This document shows positions 44,744-53,722 of a stretch of 64,000 nucleotides of DNA, one piece after another. A model generated the notes under the pieces. The model ran no database searches. It saw nothing but the letters and a program-made list of their open reading frames with translations, and was not told the DNA's origin. The position numbers and the translations under genes were made by a program. Numbering within the stretch: the stretch's first letter is position 1; every line of letters starts with the position of its first letter. Location: NCBI RefSeq assembly GCF_000165485.1, contig NC_014623.1, positions 7,954,893-8,018,892 of the forward strand, read 5' to 3'. Origin of the DNA: Stigmatella aurantiaca DW4/3-1. Lineage in GTDB: Bacteria; Myxococcota; Myxococcia; Myxococcales; Myxococcaceae.

Positions 44744-45853
44744 ATGGCTCGCAAGCTCAACGCACTGTCGACGGTTACGGCTCTGGTCGCAGGATTGGCA
44801 ACGGCTCAAGGCTTTGCAGCACCTTCTGAAGTCTCCGTCCACCCGGACATGGTCGCCCAGATGCAGAAGGACTTCGGGCTCAGCGAGGCGCAAGTGCAGC
44901 GTCGGCTGGCGTTCGAGGCGGCGGCGCCCAGCATCGAGAAGTCGCTGAAGGGTGAGCTGAGCGACCGCTTCGGCGGTTCGTGGTTGAGCAAGGACGGCCT
45001 GCAGCTCATCGTCGGTGTCACCAACGAGGCCGACGCGGCCCTGGTGCGCAGCGCCGGCGCCGAGCCCCAGATGGTCACCCGGACCCTGGCGCAGCTCGAG
45101 GAGCTCAAGGCCTCCCTGGACAGCAACGCGTGGAACGCGGACAAGTCCATCCACGCTTGGTACGTCGATGAGCGCACCAACACCGTCGTGATCGAGGCCG
45201 AGACGGGCATGTCGAAGTGGAAGGCGGACGGCTTTGCCGCCCTCGCCGGCGACAAGCAGGGCGCGGTCCGCATCGTGGAGTCGGCCGAGGCGCCGCGTCC
45301 GCTGGCTGAGATTATCGGTGGAGCTGCCTACTACATTGGCGGCACCAGCCGCTGCTCCATCGGCTTCTCCGTGACCGGCGGCTTCGTGACCGCGGGCCAC
45401 TGCGGCCGCTCCGGGGCCGCCGCCTCGGGCGCCAGCGGCGGCGCGGGCACCTTCGCGGGTTCGTCCTTCCCGGGCAATGACTACGCCTGGGTGCGGGCCA
45501 CGTCGAACTGGACCTCGACCAACAAGGTGGCGGGCATCAGCTCGCGCGTCGCCGGTTCCACGGAGGCTGGGGTGGGTGCGTCGATCTGCCGCTCCGGCTC
45601 CACGACGGGCGTGTACTGCGGCACCGTCCAGGCCAAGAACGCCACCGTCAACTACTCGCAGGGCTCGGTCTCCGGCCTGACCCGCACCAACGTCTGCGCG
45701 GAGCCCGGTGACTCGGGCGGCTCGTGGATTTCGGGCACCCAGGCCCAGGGCGTGACCTCCGGTGGCTCCGGCAACTGCTCCTCCGGCGGCACCACCTACT
45801 TCCAGCCGGTCAACGAGATCCTCAGCACCTACGGCCTCACCCTGACCCGCTGA
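44744..45853 (+). CDS. Secreted chymotrypsin-like (S1/alpha-lytic type) protease with pro-region
   Basis: A 369-residue preproprotein: a signal peptide (about 1-25), a pro-region of about 165 residues of the alpha-lytic protease type (FGLSEAQVQRRLAFEAAAPS), and a mature domain from about residue 193. The catalytic triad is H219 (VTAGHCG), D246 (GNDYAWV) and S324 (EPGDSGGSW). Disulfides C216-C220-type, C281/C291 and C318/C345 agree with alpha-lytic/streptogrisin enzymes. The pro-region is needed for folding and is removed autocatalytically. It is probably used to digest prey or protein nutrients. It has its own AT-rich promoter region and a strong hairpin after the stop. Confidence 0.95.
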   Translation: MARKLNALSTVTALVAGLATAQGFAAPSEVSVHPDMVAQMQKDFGLSEAQVQRRLAFEAAAPSIEKSLKGELSDRFGGSWLSKDGLQLIVGVTNEADAALVRSAGAEPQMVTRTLAQLEELKASLDSNAWNADKSIHAWYVDERTNTVVIEAETGMSKWKADGFAALAGDKQGAVRIVESAEAPRPLAEIIGGAAYYIGGTSRCSIGFSVTGGFVTAGHCGRSGAAASGASGGAGTFAGSSFPGNDYAWVRATSNWTSTNKVAGISSRVAGSTEAGVGASICRSGSTTGVYCGTVQAKNATVNYSQGSVSGLTRTNVCAEPGDSGGSWISGTQAQGVTSGGSGNCSSGGTTYFQPVNEILSTYGLTLTR

Positions 45854-45874
45854 TCGCATCACCGCAGGGCCTCC

Positions 45875-45899
45875 GGCTCTGGCCTTCCGGGCCAGAGCC
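45875..45899 (+). terminator. Hairpin terminator after the protease gene
   Basis: GGCTCTGGCC (45875-45884) and GGCCAGAGCC (45890-45899) form a perfect 10-bp stem around TTCCG, 22 bases after the protease stop. No U-tract follows. Confidence 0.7.
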
Positions 45900-46083
45900 G
45901 TGACGGGCCCCGCAGCCAGGGCGGATGGCCCTCTGCCCTCTGCCCCGGCGCTGTCCCTCACCGCATCACCGCCGTTCTCCCACCGCCGCGCAGGGGCCCG
46001 CGGGTGTTCGAGTTCCGACGTGCGCTCCCCGTCTGGAATTCCGCCCGCTTCAGACCGGCCTCTCGAGCCCGCATGATGCGGAC

Positions 46084-47520
46084 ATGGTGAAGATCGGCAG
46101 ACGCGCTTTGACCCTGGGCCTTGGCACGATGGGCCTGAGCAGCTTTCTGTCACAGGGCTGCGCCACCGCCACCACCGCTTCCCGTCTTCCGCCCAGCGCC
46201 CCCCTGCCTTCCGGCAGAGACTTCCTGCTGAAAAACGCCTCCCTGCTGACGATGGATCCGGTGCTCGGGGACATCCCGGGCGGCTCCGTGCTGGTGCGTC
46301 AGGGCCAGATTCTCGCGGTGGGACGCAACCTCGTCGCGCCAGACGTTCCGGTCATCGATGCGCAGGGCATGATCGGCCTCCCGGGTCTGGTCGATACGCA
46401 CTGGCACATGTGGAACACGCTGCTTCGCAGCTTTGCCGGAACGCGAAAGGCCGATGGGTATTTCCCCACCGTTGCGGCGTTCGGGAAGAACATGGTGCCC
46501 TCGGATCTCTACCAGGGCACCCGGTTGGCGGCCGCCGAGGCCCTGGCGTGCGGCATCACCACCGTCCACAACTACTGTCACAATGTCCGGAGCTTGGACC
46601 ACGCCACCGCCGACCTCCAGGCGCTCCGGGAAGCGGGCATCCGCGCACGCTGGTCCTTCGGATGGCCGCAAGGGCTCACCACGGACCAGGGCCTCGACCT
46701 GGAGAGCCTCGGCCGGCTGCACGCGGACTGGGCGTCGCATTCGAACGGGGGACTGCTCTCGCTCGGCATGGCCTGGCCGGGCATTCAACGCATGGGCGGC
46801 CGGACGCCCGAGCGCATTTACAAGGAAGAGCTCCGCTTCGCCCGCGAGCGGAAGCTGCCCCTCTCTGTTCATGCCTCCAGCCAGCGCGGCGCCACGGGCC
46901 AGATTGGCGAGTTCGCCCGGGAAGGCCTCCTGGGGCCCGACCTGCAGGTCATCCACGCGCTCTTCGCCACGGAAGAGGAAATCCAGGCGATGGCCTCTGC
47001 GGGCACGGCGGTCAGCGTGTCACCCCGGTCCGAGATGCGCATCGGCTACGGCTTTCCCAAGTTCCTTCCTTTTCTGCGGCAAGGCGTGAAGCTGGGCCTC
47101 TCGATCGACACCACCGTCCTGACGGGCAATGCCAACCTCTTCGATGTCATGAAGACGGCCCGGGACATCGAGAACGCCCGGGCCGAGAATGAATTCGAGT
47201 GGACGGGGCGCCAACTGCTCGAACTTGGAACACTGGGCGGCGCCCGCTCCCTGGGCCTCGACGGGTGGATTGGCTCTCTGACACCCGGGAAACGGGCGGA
47301 CCTCCTCCTGATCAACCCCCGGCGGGTGAACATGGGCGTGGCGCCGGATCCCGTGAACCTCGTCATCGAGGCCACCGAGCCCGGCAACGTCGACACCGTC
47401 ATCGTGGAGGGCCGCATCCTCAAGCGCGGAGGCGCTTTGACGGCCCTGTCCCCGGAGCGGATCATCACGGAAGCCTCGGCGGCCCTGGACGAACTGCGCG
47501 CCAGGACACAGTTGCGGTAG
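46084..47520 (+). CDS. Exported amidohydrolase (cytosine deaminase/TrzN-like)
   Basis: A 478-residue protein starting at ATG 46084 with a Tat-like, lipoprotein-type signal (GRRALTLGLG … LSQGCA). The amidohydrolase barrel shows the metal motif DTHWH (H106/H108) after GLPGLV, SVHASSQ, VIHALFATEEE and the late Asp in GLSIDTTVLTG. A C-terminal GKRADLLLINP strand completes the composite domain. Relatives include chlorohydrolases and guanine/8-oxoguanine/SAH deaminases; the substrate is open. A periplasmic location would be unusual for a nucleobase deaminase. The start codon has no strong ribosome site. Confidence 0.85.
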   Translation: MVKIGRRALTLGLGTMGLSSFLSQGCATATTASRLPPSAPLPSGRDFLLKNASLLTMDPVLGDIPGGSVLVRQGQILAVGRNLVAPDVPVIDAQGMIGLPGLVDTHWHMWNTLLRSFAGTRKADGYFPTVAAFGKNMVPSDLYQGTRLAAAEALACGITTVHNYCHNVRSLDHATADLQALREAGIRARWSFGWPQGLTTDQGLDLESLGRLHADWASHSNGGLLSLGMAWPGIQRMGGRTPERIYKEELRFARERKLPLSVHASSQRGATGQIGEFAREGLLGPDLQVIHALFATEEEIQAMASAGTAVSVSPRSEMRIGYGFPKFLPFLRQGVKLGLSIDTTVLTGNANLFDVMKTARDIENARAENEFEWTGRQLLELGTLGGARSLGLDGWIGSLTPGKRADLLLINPRRVNMGVAPDPVNLVIEATEPGNVDTVIVEGRILKRGGALTALSPERIITEASAALDELRARTQLR

Positions 47521-47579
47521 CCAGGGCCCGGCCTGGACAGGGACGGGGTTATGGTCCCCGGCCTCTCCTGGGAGGACCC

Positions 47580-47960
47580 ATGCACCGCAGCCGTCTGGTT
47601 GGCATCGTCATCGATTGCAAGACGGAGGACTTCGACACCGCGACCCGCTTCTGGAGCCAGGCCCTTGGCAAGCAGGTCAAACCGAGCGACCCCGAGAACC
47701 CCACCTACGCTGATTTACAAACCGAAGCGGACGAGCCCCTCATCCTCGTCCAGAAGGTCGACCACCCGAGCCGTGTCCACCTGGACATCGAGACGGACGA
47801 CATCGAGGCGGAGGTGAAGCGCCTCGAAGCGCTCGGCGCCAAGCGGGTGGAGTTCATCAAGCGCTGGTGGGTCATGGAGGCGCCGACGGGCCAGCGCTTC
47901 TGCGTGGTGCGCCCCCAGCGCGACGGCAAGCTGGGCGCGCATGCGAACGAGTGGAAGTGA
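47580..47960 (+). CDS. VOC family protein (glyoxalase-like)
   Basis: A 126-residue single VOC module pair with GIVIDCKTEDFDTATRFWSQ at the N-terminus, VHLDIETDDIEAEVKRLEAL in the middle and APTGQRFCVVRP at the end. This is a glyoxalase_6-like subgroup common in actinobacteria and myxobacteria. The ribosome site GGGAGG lies 5 bases before the ATG. It is close behind the amidohydrolase (59 bases) and may be co-transcribed. No substrate can be assigned. Confidence 0.82.
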   Translation: MHRSRLVGIVIDCKTEDFDTATRFWSQALGKQVKPSDPENPTYADLQTEADEPLILVQKVDHPSRVHLDIETDDIEAEVKRLEALGAKRVEFIKRWWVMEAPTGQRFCVVRPQRDGKLGAHANEWK

Positions 47961-47972
47961 GGCGCCCTCCGC

Positions 47973-50258
47973 CTAAATGTAACCGAACCGGCGCCGAGCG
48001 AACCACTCGGCGCCCAGCAGCGCCACCAGGGTGACCAGGTAGTACCACCGGTCCCACAGGGGCTGGTCCTTCGCGCGGCCCACCTCCACCACCGGCGGAT
48101 CCAGGAGCGGCACGTCCGGCAAGCTGTCCAACGGCAGCCGGTAGGACTTGCCGCCCGTCACCTTGGCGATCTGCTCCATCAAGGCCGGGCGCACCGAGGC
48201 ATCCGACAGTTCGGGCCCCACCGCGCGCACCGCCACCGCGTCCTCGCCCTTGCCCAGGTCCGTCTCGCCCTTCTTGGCCGTGGCCAGCAGTTTGTACGGT
48301 CCCGGCTCGGGCGGCGGGAACTCCAGCCGGACCACGCCATCCGCCCCCGCGGTCCCCGTCTGCACCGCCACCAGCTTCTGCGTGGCCACCGAGAACAGCT
48401 CCACCCGGACCTGTGCATCCTGCGCTGGCTGGTAGTCCGACGTCCGCGCCGAGATCACCACGCCCACGGGCCTGCCCGGCTCCACCGAGGGGGGATCCGC
48501 GGACACCCGCAGCGTCGTCAGGTCTGGATCCCTCACCAACCAGCGCAGCGCATTGCTCCAGAAGCGGTCATACGCCCGGTTGGGCGAACCGTCCCGGTGC
48601 GCCGTGAACGCCCAGTACCAGCTCGCGTCCGTGGCCAGGGTCAGCGCCCGTCCCCGGCCGTAGTCCCACACGGCCACCAGCGGCGCGTTCTTCCCATCCA
48701 CCGTGTGGAAGGGGTGGTCCAGCAGCACCGTCGCGCCCTGCCGGGCCCGCGTGGAGTTGATGCCCGCCATGGGTGGCAGCTCCGCCCAGGCGCTCTCGGT
48801 GCTCGCCGCGCCGCTGCCCAGCGCCGTCACCGGGTGGCGTAACCCCTCGGGCGTCAGCCGCGCCTTGAAGGGCTCCGGGTTCGCGGGCCCCGCGGCCTCC
48901 ACCGGCAGCGCCTCCATCAGCGTGGGCATCATCGCGCGGCCCTCGCCCAGCACGCTGTCGCCGCCAATCATCACGAACGCCCCGCCGTTGTGGACGTACT
49001 GCTCCAGGTTGCGCTCGAAGCCCGCGATGGACAGCTGCGGGTCCACGTGGCCGAAGTTCTGGAAGATGACGACATCGAACGTGTCCAGCTTCGTGTCGAA
49101 GATCTCCTCCATCGGGAAGGGAATCAGCGACAGCTCGCGCTCGGGGTTCACCACCCCCGTCTCATCCGTCTGCGTGCGCAGGATGTAGAAGGACACCATG
49201 TCCACGTTGGCGTCCTGGCGCAGCAGCCCCCGCAGGAAGCGCTCGTCCCACGAGGGCCGCCCCACCACCAGCAGCACGCGCACCCGGTCCCGGATGACCT
49301 TGAGGGTGAAGGAGCGGGTGTTGTTGTCGCTCACCGCCTCGTCCGGGAAGGTGGGCACCGTGACGGTGTAGACGAAGCGGCCCGTCTGGTCCGGGGTGAA
49401 GGTGAAGGCCACCGGCTTCACGTCGTCCTGCGAGCCGAAGCGCACCGACTTGCTCGCCACCGTCTTGCCCTCCTGGCTGAGCACCACCGGGATGTCCTTG
49501 CCGGAGAAGCCCCGGCCGTGGATCTCCACCTCCACGGTGAGCGAGTTGCGCACGAAGGCGAAGTCATCGACCTTCAGCCCCTCGACCGCCAGATCCTTGA
49601 GCGCCTCCTGGCCCACGGTGAAGGTGGACACCGGCACGCCCAGATCCGCCAGCGCCGAGCGGGCGCGTCCCACCACCCCGGACGCCAGCTCCGCGTTGTC
49701 CGTCCCATCGCTGAAGAGCAGCACCCCGGAGAGCTTCCGCGAGCCCTGCGCCCCGGCCCCCGCGGCCCGCAGCGCCGACAGCAGGTCCGTGGTGCCCGCG
49801 CGGGGCGGCTCGCTGGCGAGCGCGGTGGGCGTGGTGGGCGACAGCTCCGGATCCACCCCGTACAACTCCACCGTGAAGCGGTCCTGCAACGCGGCCAGTC
49901 CCGGCGCGGCCCGCTCCAGGAAGGAGGCCACCTGCGCGGACCGCGTGGGCCCACCGGGCTCCACCGGAAAGCCCATGGACGCGGAGCGGTCCACCAGCAC
50001 CGCCACCCGGTTCTTCATCCGCGCCACCTGGAGGTTGCGGATGCCCGGCTCCAGCAGGAAGAAGAGGGCCGCCACCCCCGCGCCCACCCGCAAGGTCCAC
50101 AACAACACCTTGCGCCAGCGCGCGGGCTCGCGGCGCACGCCCCACGCCGCCAGCCCGATGCCGAGCACGAGCCCCACGCCGAGCAGCACGAGGGCCCAGA
50201 GGGGTAACGGGGAGAGGCTGACGAATTTCCAGGCGTTGAAGGTCTGTGAGTTCATCAA
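47973..50258 (-). CDS. Membrane protein with VWA-like and glutamine-amidotransferase-like domains
   Basis: A 761-residue protein with two N-terminal membrane helices (about 19-38 and 50-68), a VWA-like domain with MIDAS-type VDRSASMGF near residue 89 and GVLLFSDGTDNA later, beta-sandwich parts, and a class-I-glutamine-amidotransferase-like Rossmann fold (VLLVVGRPSWDERFLRGLL … YVHNGGAFVMIGGDSVLGEG). One C-terminal membrane segment follows (WYYLVTLVALLGAEWF). This is the large membrane component usually found with MoxR, DUF58 and DUF4159 proteins in Bat-like gene sets. The DUF4159 gene is 30 bases upstream on the same strand, consistent with one operon. The function is unknown. Confidence 0.85.
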   Translation of the reverse strand: MMNSQTFNAWKFVSLSPLPLWALVLLGVGLVLGIGLAAWGVRREPARWRKVLLWTLRVGAGVAALFFLLEPGIRNLQVARMKNRVAVLVDRSASMGFPVEPGGPTRSAQVASFLERAAPGLAALQDRFTVELYGVDPELSPTTPTALASEPPRAGTTDLLSALRAAGAGAQGSRKLSGVLLFSDGTDNAELASGVVGRARSALADLGVPVSTFTVGQEALKDLAVEGLKVDDFAFVRNSLTVEVEIHGRGFSGKDIPVVLSQEGKTVASKSVRFGSQDDVKPVAFTFTPDQTGRFVYTVTVPTFPDEAVSDNNTRSFTLKVIRDRVRVLLVVGRPSWDERFLRGLLRQDANVDMVSFYILRTQTDETGVVNPERELSLIPFPMEEIFDTKLDTFDVVIFQNFGHVDPQLSIAGFERNLEQYVHNGGAFVMIGGDSVLGEGRAMMPTLMEALPVEAAGPANPEPFKARLTPEGLRHPVTALGSGAASTESAWAELPPMAGINSTRARQGATVLLDHPFHTVDGKNAPLVAVWDYGRGRALTLATDASWYWAFTAHRDGSPNRAYDRFWSNALRWLVRDPDLTTLRVSADPPSVEPGRPVGVVISARTSDYQPAQDAQVRVELFSVATQKLVAVQTGTAGADGVVRLEFPPPEPGPYKLLATAKKGETDLGKGEDAVAVRAVGPELSDASVRPALMEQIAKVTGGKSYRLPLDSLPDVPLLDPPVVEVGRAKDQPLWDRWYYLVTLVALLGAEWFARRRFGYI

Positions 50259-50288
50259 TCGCGCCCAACGGGGCCAGGGGCTCCGAGG

Positions 50289-51047
50289 TCAGCGCCGCTT
50301 GTTGAGGATGATGGGCAGGTGGACGGCATCGTCCTTGTAATCCAAGCAGAGGGCATACATGAGCAGATTGATGCCCACGCGGATGGCCAGCTCGCGCTGC
50401 GGCTCCCCGCCAGGCGTGACATCGAACTCGTAATCGCCACCCTCCCCCCGGCTCCACGCCCCCGCGAGATCGTTCTGCGAGTACATCACCGCGGCCCGCT
50501 TGCCGAGCGTGGCGGCCATCATCTGCGGCTTGTTGAGGAACCGGCCAGGCGCCGCGTCCAGCAGGAAGAAGCTCTTGAAGACCACGTGCGCGGAGGGCAC
50601 GTCCGTCAGAGGGCTCTGGGGCAGGATGCGCGCCAGCTCGCGGCGGAAGCTGGCGTCGAAGCCGTCCCCGTCGCTGCCATCGTTGGCATCCGCCAGCATG
50701 AAGCCCCCGAAGGTGAGGTAGCGCCGGAGGTTCTCCACCTCCGCGGACTTCAGCGGAGGAAAGGAGCCCTCCCCGCCGAAGTACAGGAAGGGGTACTCGA
50801 AGAGCTCGGGGCTGCTCAGCTCGAAGGGACGCGCCTCGGGCAACACCTCCACGGAGGTGCGCCGCTGCAGCTCCCAGGCGATCCGGCGAAGCCCGGACAG
50901 CCGCGTGTCCCAGGTGCCGCCGTGCCGGGCCACCGCGGGGATGAAGCGGCTCTTCTCACCGAACGCCGAGGCCCGGCGCGCCAGGAGGGTGCCGAGCGCG
51001 GCCGTGCCGAGCAGGAGGTTTCGACGGGTTACGCGCCGCGCGGTCAT
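50289..51047 (-). CDS. DUF4159 domain protein with Tat signal
   Basis: A 252-residue protein starting at ATG 51047. The N-terminus TRRNLLLGTAALGTLLARRA is a twin-arginine-like signal. The mature part has the DUF4159 pattern: YPFLYFGGEGSFPPL, LRRYLTFGGFMLADANDG and AVMYSQNDLAGAWSRG, a degenerate glutamine-amidotransferase-like fold. DUF4159 proteins accompany the VWA/amidotransferase-like membrane protein encoded just downstream. The ATG follows a TATAGAGGCCCC box directly, so the mRNA may lack a leader. Confidence 0.87.
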   Translation of the reverse strand: MTARRVTRRNLLLGTAALGTLLARRASAFGEKSRFIPAVARHGGTWDTRLSGLRRIAWELQRRTSVEVLPEARPFELSSPELFEYPFLYFGGEGSFPPLKSAEVENLRRYLTFGGFMLADANDGSDGDGFDASFRRELARILPQSPLTDVPSAHVVFKSFFLLDAAPGRFLNKPQMMAATLGKRAAVMYSQNDLAGAWSRGEGGDYEFDVTPGGEPQRELAIRVGINLLMYALCLDYKDDAVHLPIILNKRR

Positions 51048-51100
51048 GGGGCCTCTATATACCGTCGACGCGTGCTTGCATTCCCCGCTATAGAGGCCCC
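51048..51100. promoter_or_regulatory. Palindromic divergent promoter, 12-bp inverted repeat
   Basis: GGGGCCTCTATA (51048-51059) and TATAGAGGCCCC (51089-51100) are perfect inverted copies with a 29-base spacer holding a GTCGAC palindrome. Each copy places a TATAGA -10-like box 5-10 bases before the ATG of the gene that it faces (51047 minus, 51103 plus). Both genes could therefore be leaderless and controlled by one symmetric site. Confidence 0.55.
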
Positions 51101-51102
51101 CC

Positions 51103-51363
51103 ATGGCGAAAGGCGGACAGCCCCCCCCGGACCCCGCATCCGCCGAGATGCGCTCGGCCTGGAGGCGGGCAGAAGCGGGAGACGTCGCGGGGGCGCGCCG
51201 GGAAGCCCACCGCCTCCTGGCGTCCTCTGCTTCCCCGGAAGACCGGGCTCAGGCCGAGGAGCTGCTGCGGAGAACCCGGACGCCCCGGGCCCTCTACGGA
51301 TTTGCCCTCCTGGCCGTGGGAATCCTCGTGCTGCTCGTCACGCTGGCGCTCTCGCGATATTAA
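51103..51363 (+). CDS. Small tail-anchored membrane protein
   Basis: An 86-residue protein with a helical, Ala/Arg/Glu-rich cytoplasmic part (two short helices resembling a single TPR-like hairpin, residues 14-57) and one C-terminal membrane segment (YGFALLAVGILVLLVTLAL). It has no Shine-Dalgarno; the ATG lies 8 bases after a TATAGA box. Seven bases separate it from the next gene. The family is unknown. Confidence 0.7.
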   Translation: MAKGGQPPPDPASAEMRSAWRRAEAGDVAGARREAHRLLASSASPEDRAQAEELLRRTRTPRALYGFALLAVGILVLLVTLALSRY

Positions 51364-51370
51364 GGTTGCC

Positions 51371-52078
51371 GTGGAAGGACTTTTCCAGGCGCTCAAGGCG
51401 TATCAGACGTTCAACCCCCAGGGCTGGGTGGGCATCTACCGTTTGCTGCCCATGTGGTTGGGCATCGTGTGCTGCGCCATCGGCCTGGGGCTCCTGCTCT
51501 TTGGTGGGGGAGGCGCCTTCCGGGCCGTGGCCGGGCCCGTCGGAGGCCTCATCGGCCTGCTCTGGACCTCTACCGTCACCACCAAACTGGGCCTCCCCGA
51601 GCTGACGCCCCGGCTTCCCTCCTTTGTCGCCGCCGTGCTCTCGCTGTTGGGGTTCGTCTTTCCCGAGGCCATCGTTTTTCTGGGCGTGGGCATCCCCCTG
51701 GGGCTGCTGGCGGGGCAGCTCGCGGGCCGCAATGACTTCCTTTTGGGCTTCGTGCCCGTCTTGCTGATAACGGGCCTGGTGGGGGCCATCCTCCACCGGG
51801 TGGTGGCCACCGTCGTCGCCTCGGCGGTCGGGGCCTGGCTGCTCGTCATCGGGGCGCTGGCGGCCTTGAATCAGTTCGGAGGGCTGGTGACGGCAGTGGC
51901 CAATCAGCCCTGGGGGGTCATCATCGCCGCGGGCCTGTTCGCCCTCGCCGGCAGCGTTTACCAGCTCGCCGTGCGCCCCTCTCCCGAGGAAGCCGAGCGG
52001 CTGCGCGCCGAGCGCGAGCGGCTGAAACTGCGGAAAGCCGAGGAGAAAGCGCTCGAAAAGCGCTGGGGTGCCAAGTAG
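51371..52078 (+). CDS. Multi-spanning membrane protein of unknown function
   Basis: A 235-residue protein with about seven hydrophobic segments from residue 20 to 200, ending in a charged helix (EEAERLRAERERLKLRKAEE). The start is GTG 51371, supported by AAGG at 51362-51365. An internal duplication is suggested by alternating Gly/Ala-rich helices around PTRLPSF and GRNDFLLG. It is translationally close to the small membrane protein upstream. I do not recognise the family. Confidence 0.75.
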   Translation: MEGLFQALKAYQTFNPQGWVGIYRLLPMWLGIVCCAIGLGLLLFGGGGAFRAVAGPVGGLIGLLWTSTVTTKLGLPELTPRLPSFVAAVLSLLGFVFPEAIVFLGVGIPLGLLAGQLAGRNDFLLGFVPVLLITGLVGAILHRVVATVVASAVGAWLLVIGALAALNQFGGLVTAVANQPWGVIIAAGLFALAGSVYQLAVRPSPEEAERLRAERERLKLRKAEEKALEKRWGAK

Positions 52079-52168
52079 GCATGTCGGCCGGGCGTCGGAT
52101 GCTGGTCGGCGCGCTTTACCTGTCGTGGAGCGGCGCGTAGAGTCCGCGCCCTTTCACCCAGGACACCC

Positions 52169-53689
52169 ATGGGACAGGCCAGGCGCAAGGAGAAGGACAA
52201 GAAGTCTGGGAAGGTCTCGGAGAGTGCCCCGGAGCAGGCCCCGGAAAAGGTGGAAAGCGCGGAGGCTTCCCCTGCGGCCGAGCAGGTCCCCACCCCCACC
52301 GAGCCAACGCCCGTCCCACCTCCCGCCTGGGTGAAGCCCGAGGGGCTGTCCAAGCGGGGCTGGGCCCTCCTGGCAGCGGTGCTCCTGCTGACCCAGTTGC
52401 CCCTGCTGCACTACGTGCTGTTCCGGGGCGAGGCCTCGGTCACCACCCAGATTCCCTACCAGCAGGACTTCGCCAGCCCCTCCGTGGTGGACAGGGACTT
52501 CTTCAGCACCGGCGCCTACTGGCGGGTCGTCGATGGGCAGTTGCTCGGCCCCGCCCCCAAGAACAACCCGCTCTGGCTCCAGGCGCGGCTGCCGGACGAC
52601 GTGGCGCTCGAATTCGATGTCCGCTCGGAGTACCCCGAGGGGGACATCCGGCTGGAGCTGTTCGGCGATGGGGTGTCCCCCGCGTCGGGCTACGTGCTGG
52701 TGCAGGGCGGGTGGAACAACACGTTGTCGGTCATCGCCCGCCAGGACGTGAACGCACCCTCGCTGACCACGCTCCAGCGACAGGCTGCCCGCATCGCCAG
52801 CCAGCAGAAGCTGCCCTCCGTGGATCTGGTGGATACCGGACAGTTCCGCAAGGACACGCGGGTGCGGGTGGAGGCCAACGGCTTTCCCGTCCAGGCCAGC
52901 CGCGTCTATCACTGGCGCGTGGAGCGGCGCGGCACGCTGCTGCGCTGGAGCATCGATGGCCAGCCCGTCCTCGAACTCGATGACCCGTTTCCCCTCAAGG
53001 GCCCCGGCCATGACCGGCTCGGCCTCTCGGGCTGGGAGTCGATGCTGTACTTCGACAACCTGCGCATCGTCCCGCTGGACGGCTCGGCCGCCGAGGCGGC
53101 ACTGCCGCCTCCGCCCCCTCCCCCGGCCCCCGGCCCCTTCGCCGACACGTTCGACCGGGACACGCTGGGCGACGCCTGGAATGTCACCAACCCCTCGGCC
53201 GTGAAGCTGGAGAACGGCGCACTCACGGTGCAACTGGTCCACAACAAGCCCGTGTGGCTCAAGCAGCCCATCCCCACCGAGGCCACCATCGACTTCGATG
53301 TCTGGACGGATGATCCTGACGGCGACATCAAGGTAGAGGCCTGGGGCGATGGCCGCTCCTTCTATGCCGGGGACCTGCGGCTGCAGTACACCGCCAGTGG
53401 CTATGTGTTCATCTTCGGCGGCTGGCGGAACACCCAGTCGGCGATCGCCCGCCAAAACGAGCACACCCCTGACCGGGCGGTCCGCGATGGCAAGGCCGTG
53501 CAACCTGGCAAGCGCTACCACTTCACCCTCACCCGCCGGGGCGGCACCATTGACTGGAGCGTTGACGGCCAGCCGTTCCTCTCGCTGAAGGACCCCGCTC
53601 CGCTCTTGGGCCCGCGTCAGCAATATTTCGGATTTTCAGGCTGGAAGACGAAGGTCCACTTCGACAATTTGAAGATACAACCGCTGTAG
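52169..53689 (+). CDS. Membrane-anchored protein with two LamG-like (concanavalin A-fold) domains
   Basis: A 506-residue protein. A charged, Pro/Glu-rich cytoplasmic N-terminus (1-62) is followed by one membrane helix (GWALLAAVLLLTQLPLLHYV) and then two tandem beta-sandwich domains (about 90-310 and 330-506) joined by a PPPPPPPAPGP linker. The copies share FDVxxxxPEGDI/DPDGDI, the GW(N/R)NT motif, WSIDGQPVLEL/WSVDGQPFLSL and GFSGWxxxxxFDNLxI. The fold is that of family-16-like or LamG sugar-binding domains, so extracytoplasmic carbohydrate or protein binding is likely; no catalytic residues were recognised. Confidence 0.8.
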   Translation: MGQARRKEKDKKSGKVSESAPEQAPEKVESAEASPAAEQVPTPTEPTPVPPPAWVKPEGLSKRGWALLAAVLLLTQLPLLHYVLFRGEASVTTQIPYQQDFASPSVVDRDFFSTGAYWRVVDGQLLGPAPKNNPLWLQARLPDDVALEFDVRSEYPEGDIRLELFGDGVSPASGYVLVQGGWNNTLSVIARQDVNAPSLTTLQRQAARIASQQKLPSVDLVDTGQFRKDTRVRVEANGFPVQASRVYHWRVERRGTLLRWSIDGQPVLELDDPFPLKGPGHDRLGLSGWESMLYFDNLRIVPLDGSAAEAALPPPPPPPAPGPFADTFDRDTLGDAWNVTNPSAVKLENGALTVQLVHNKPVWLKQPIPTEATIDFDVWTDDPDGDIKVEAWGDGRSFYAGDLRLQYTASGYVFIFGGWRNTQSAIARQNEHTPDRAVRDGKAVQPGKRYHFTLTRRGGTIDWSVDGQPFLSLKDPAPLLGPRQQYFGFSGWKTKVHFDNLKIQPL

Positions 53690-53722
53690 CTGCCATCGGT
53701 CGGCGGGTTCGAGGTACAGCAC

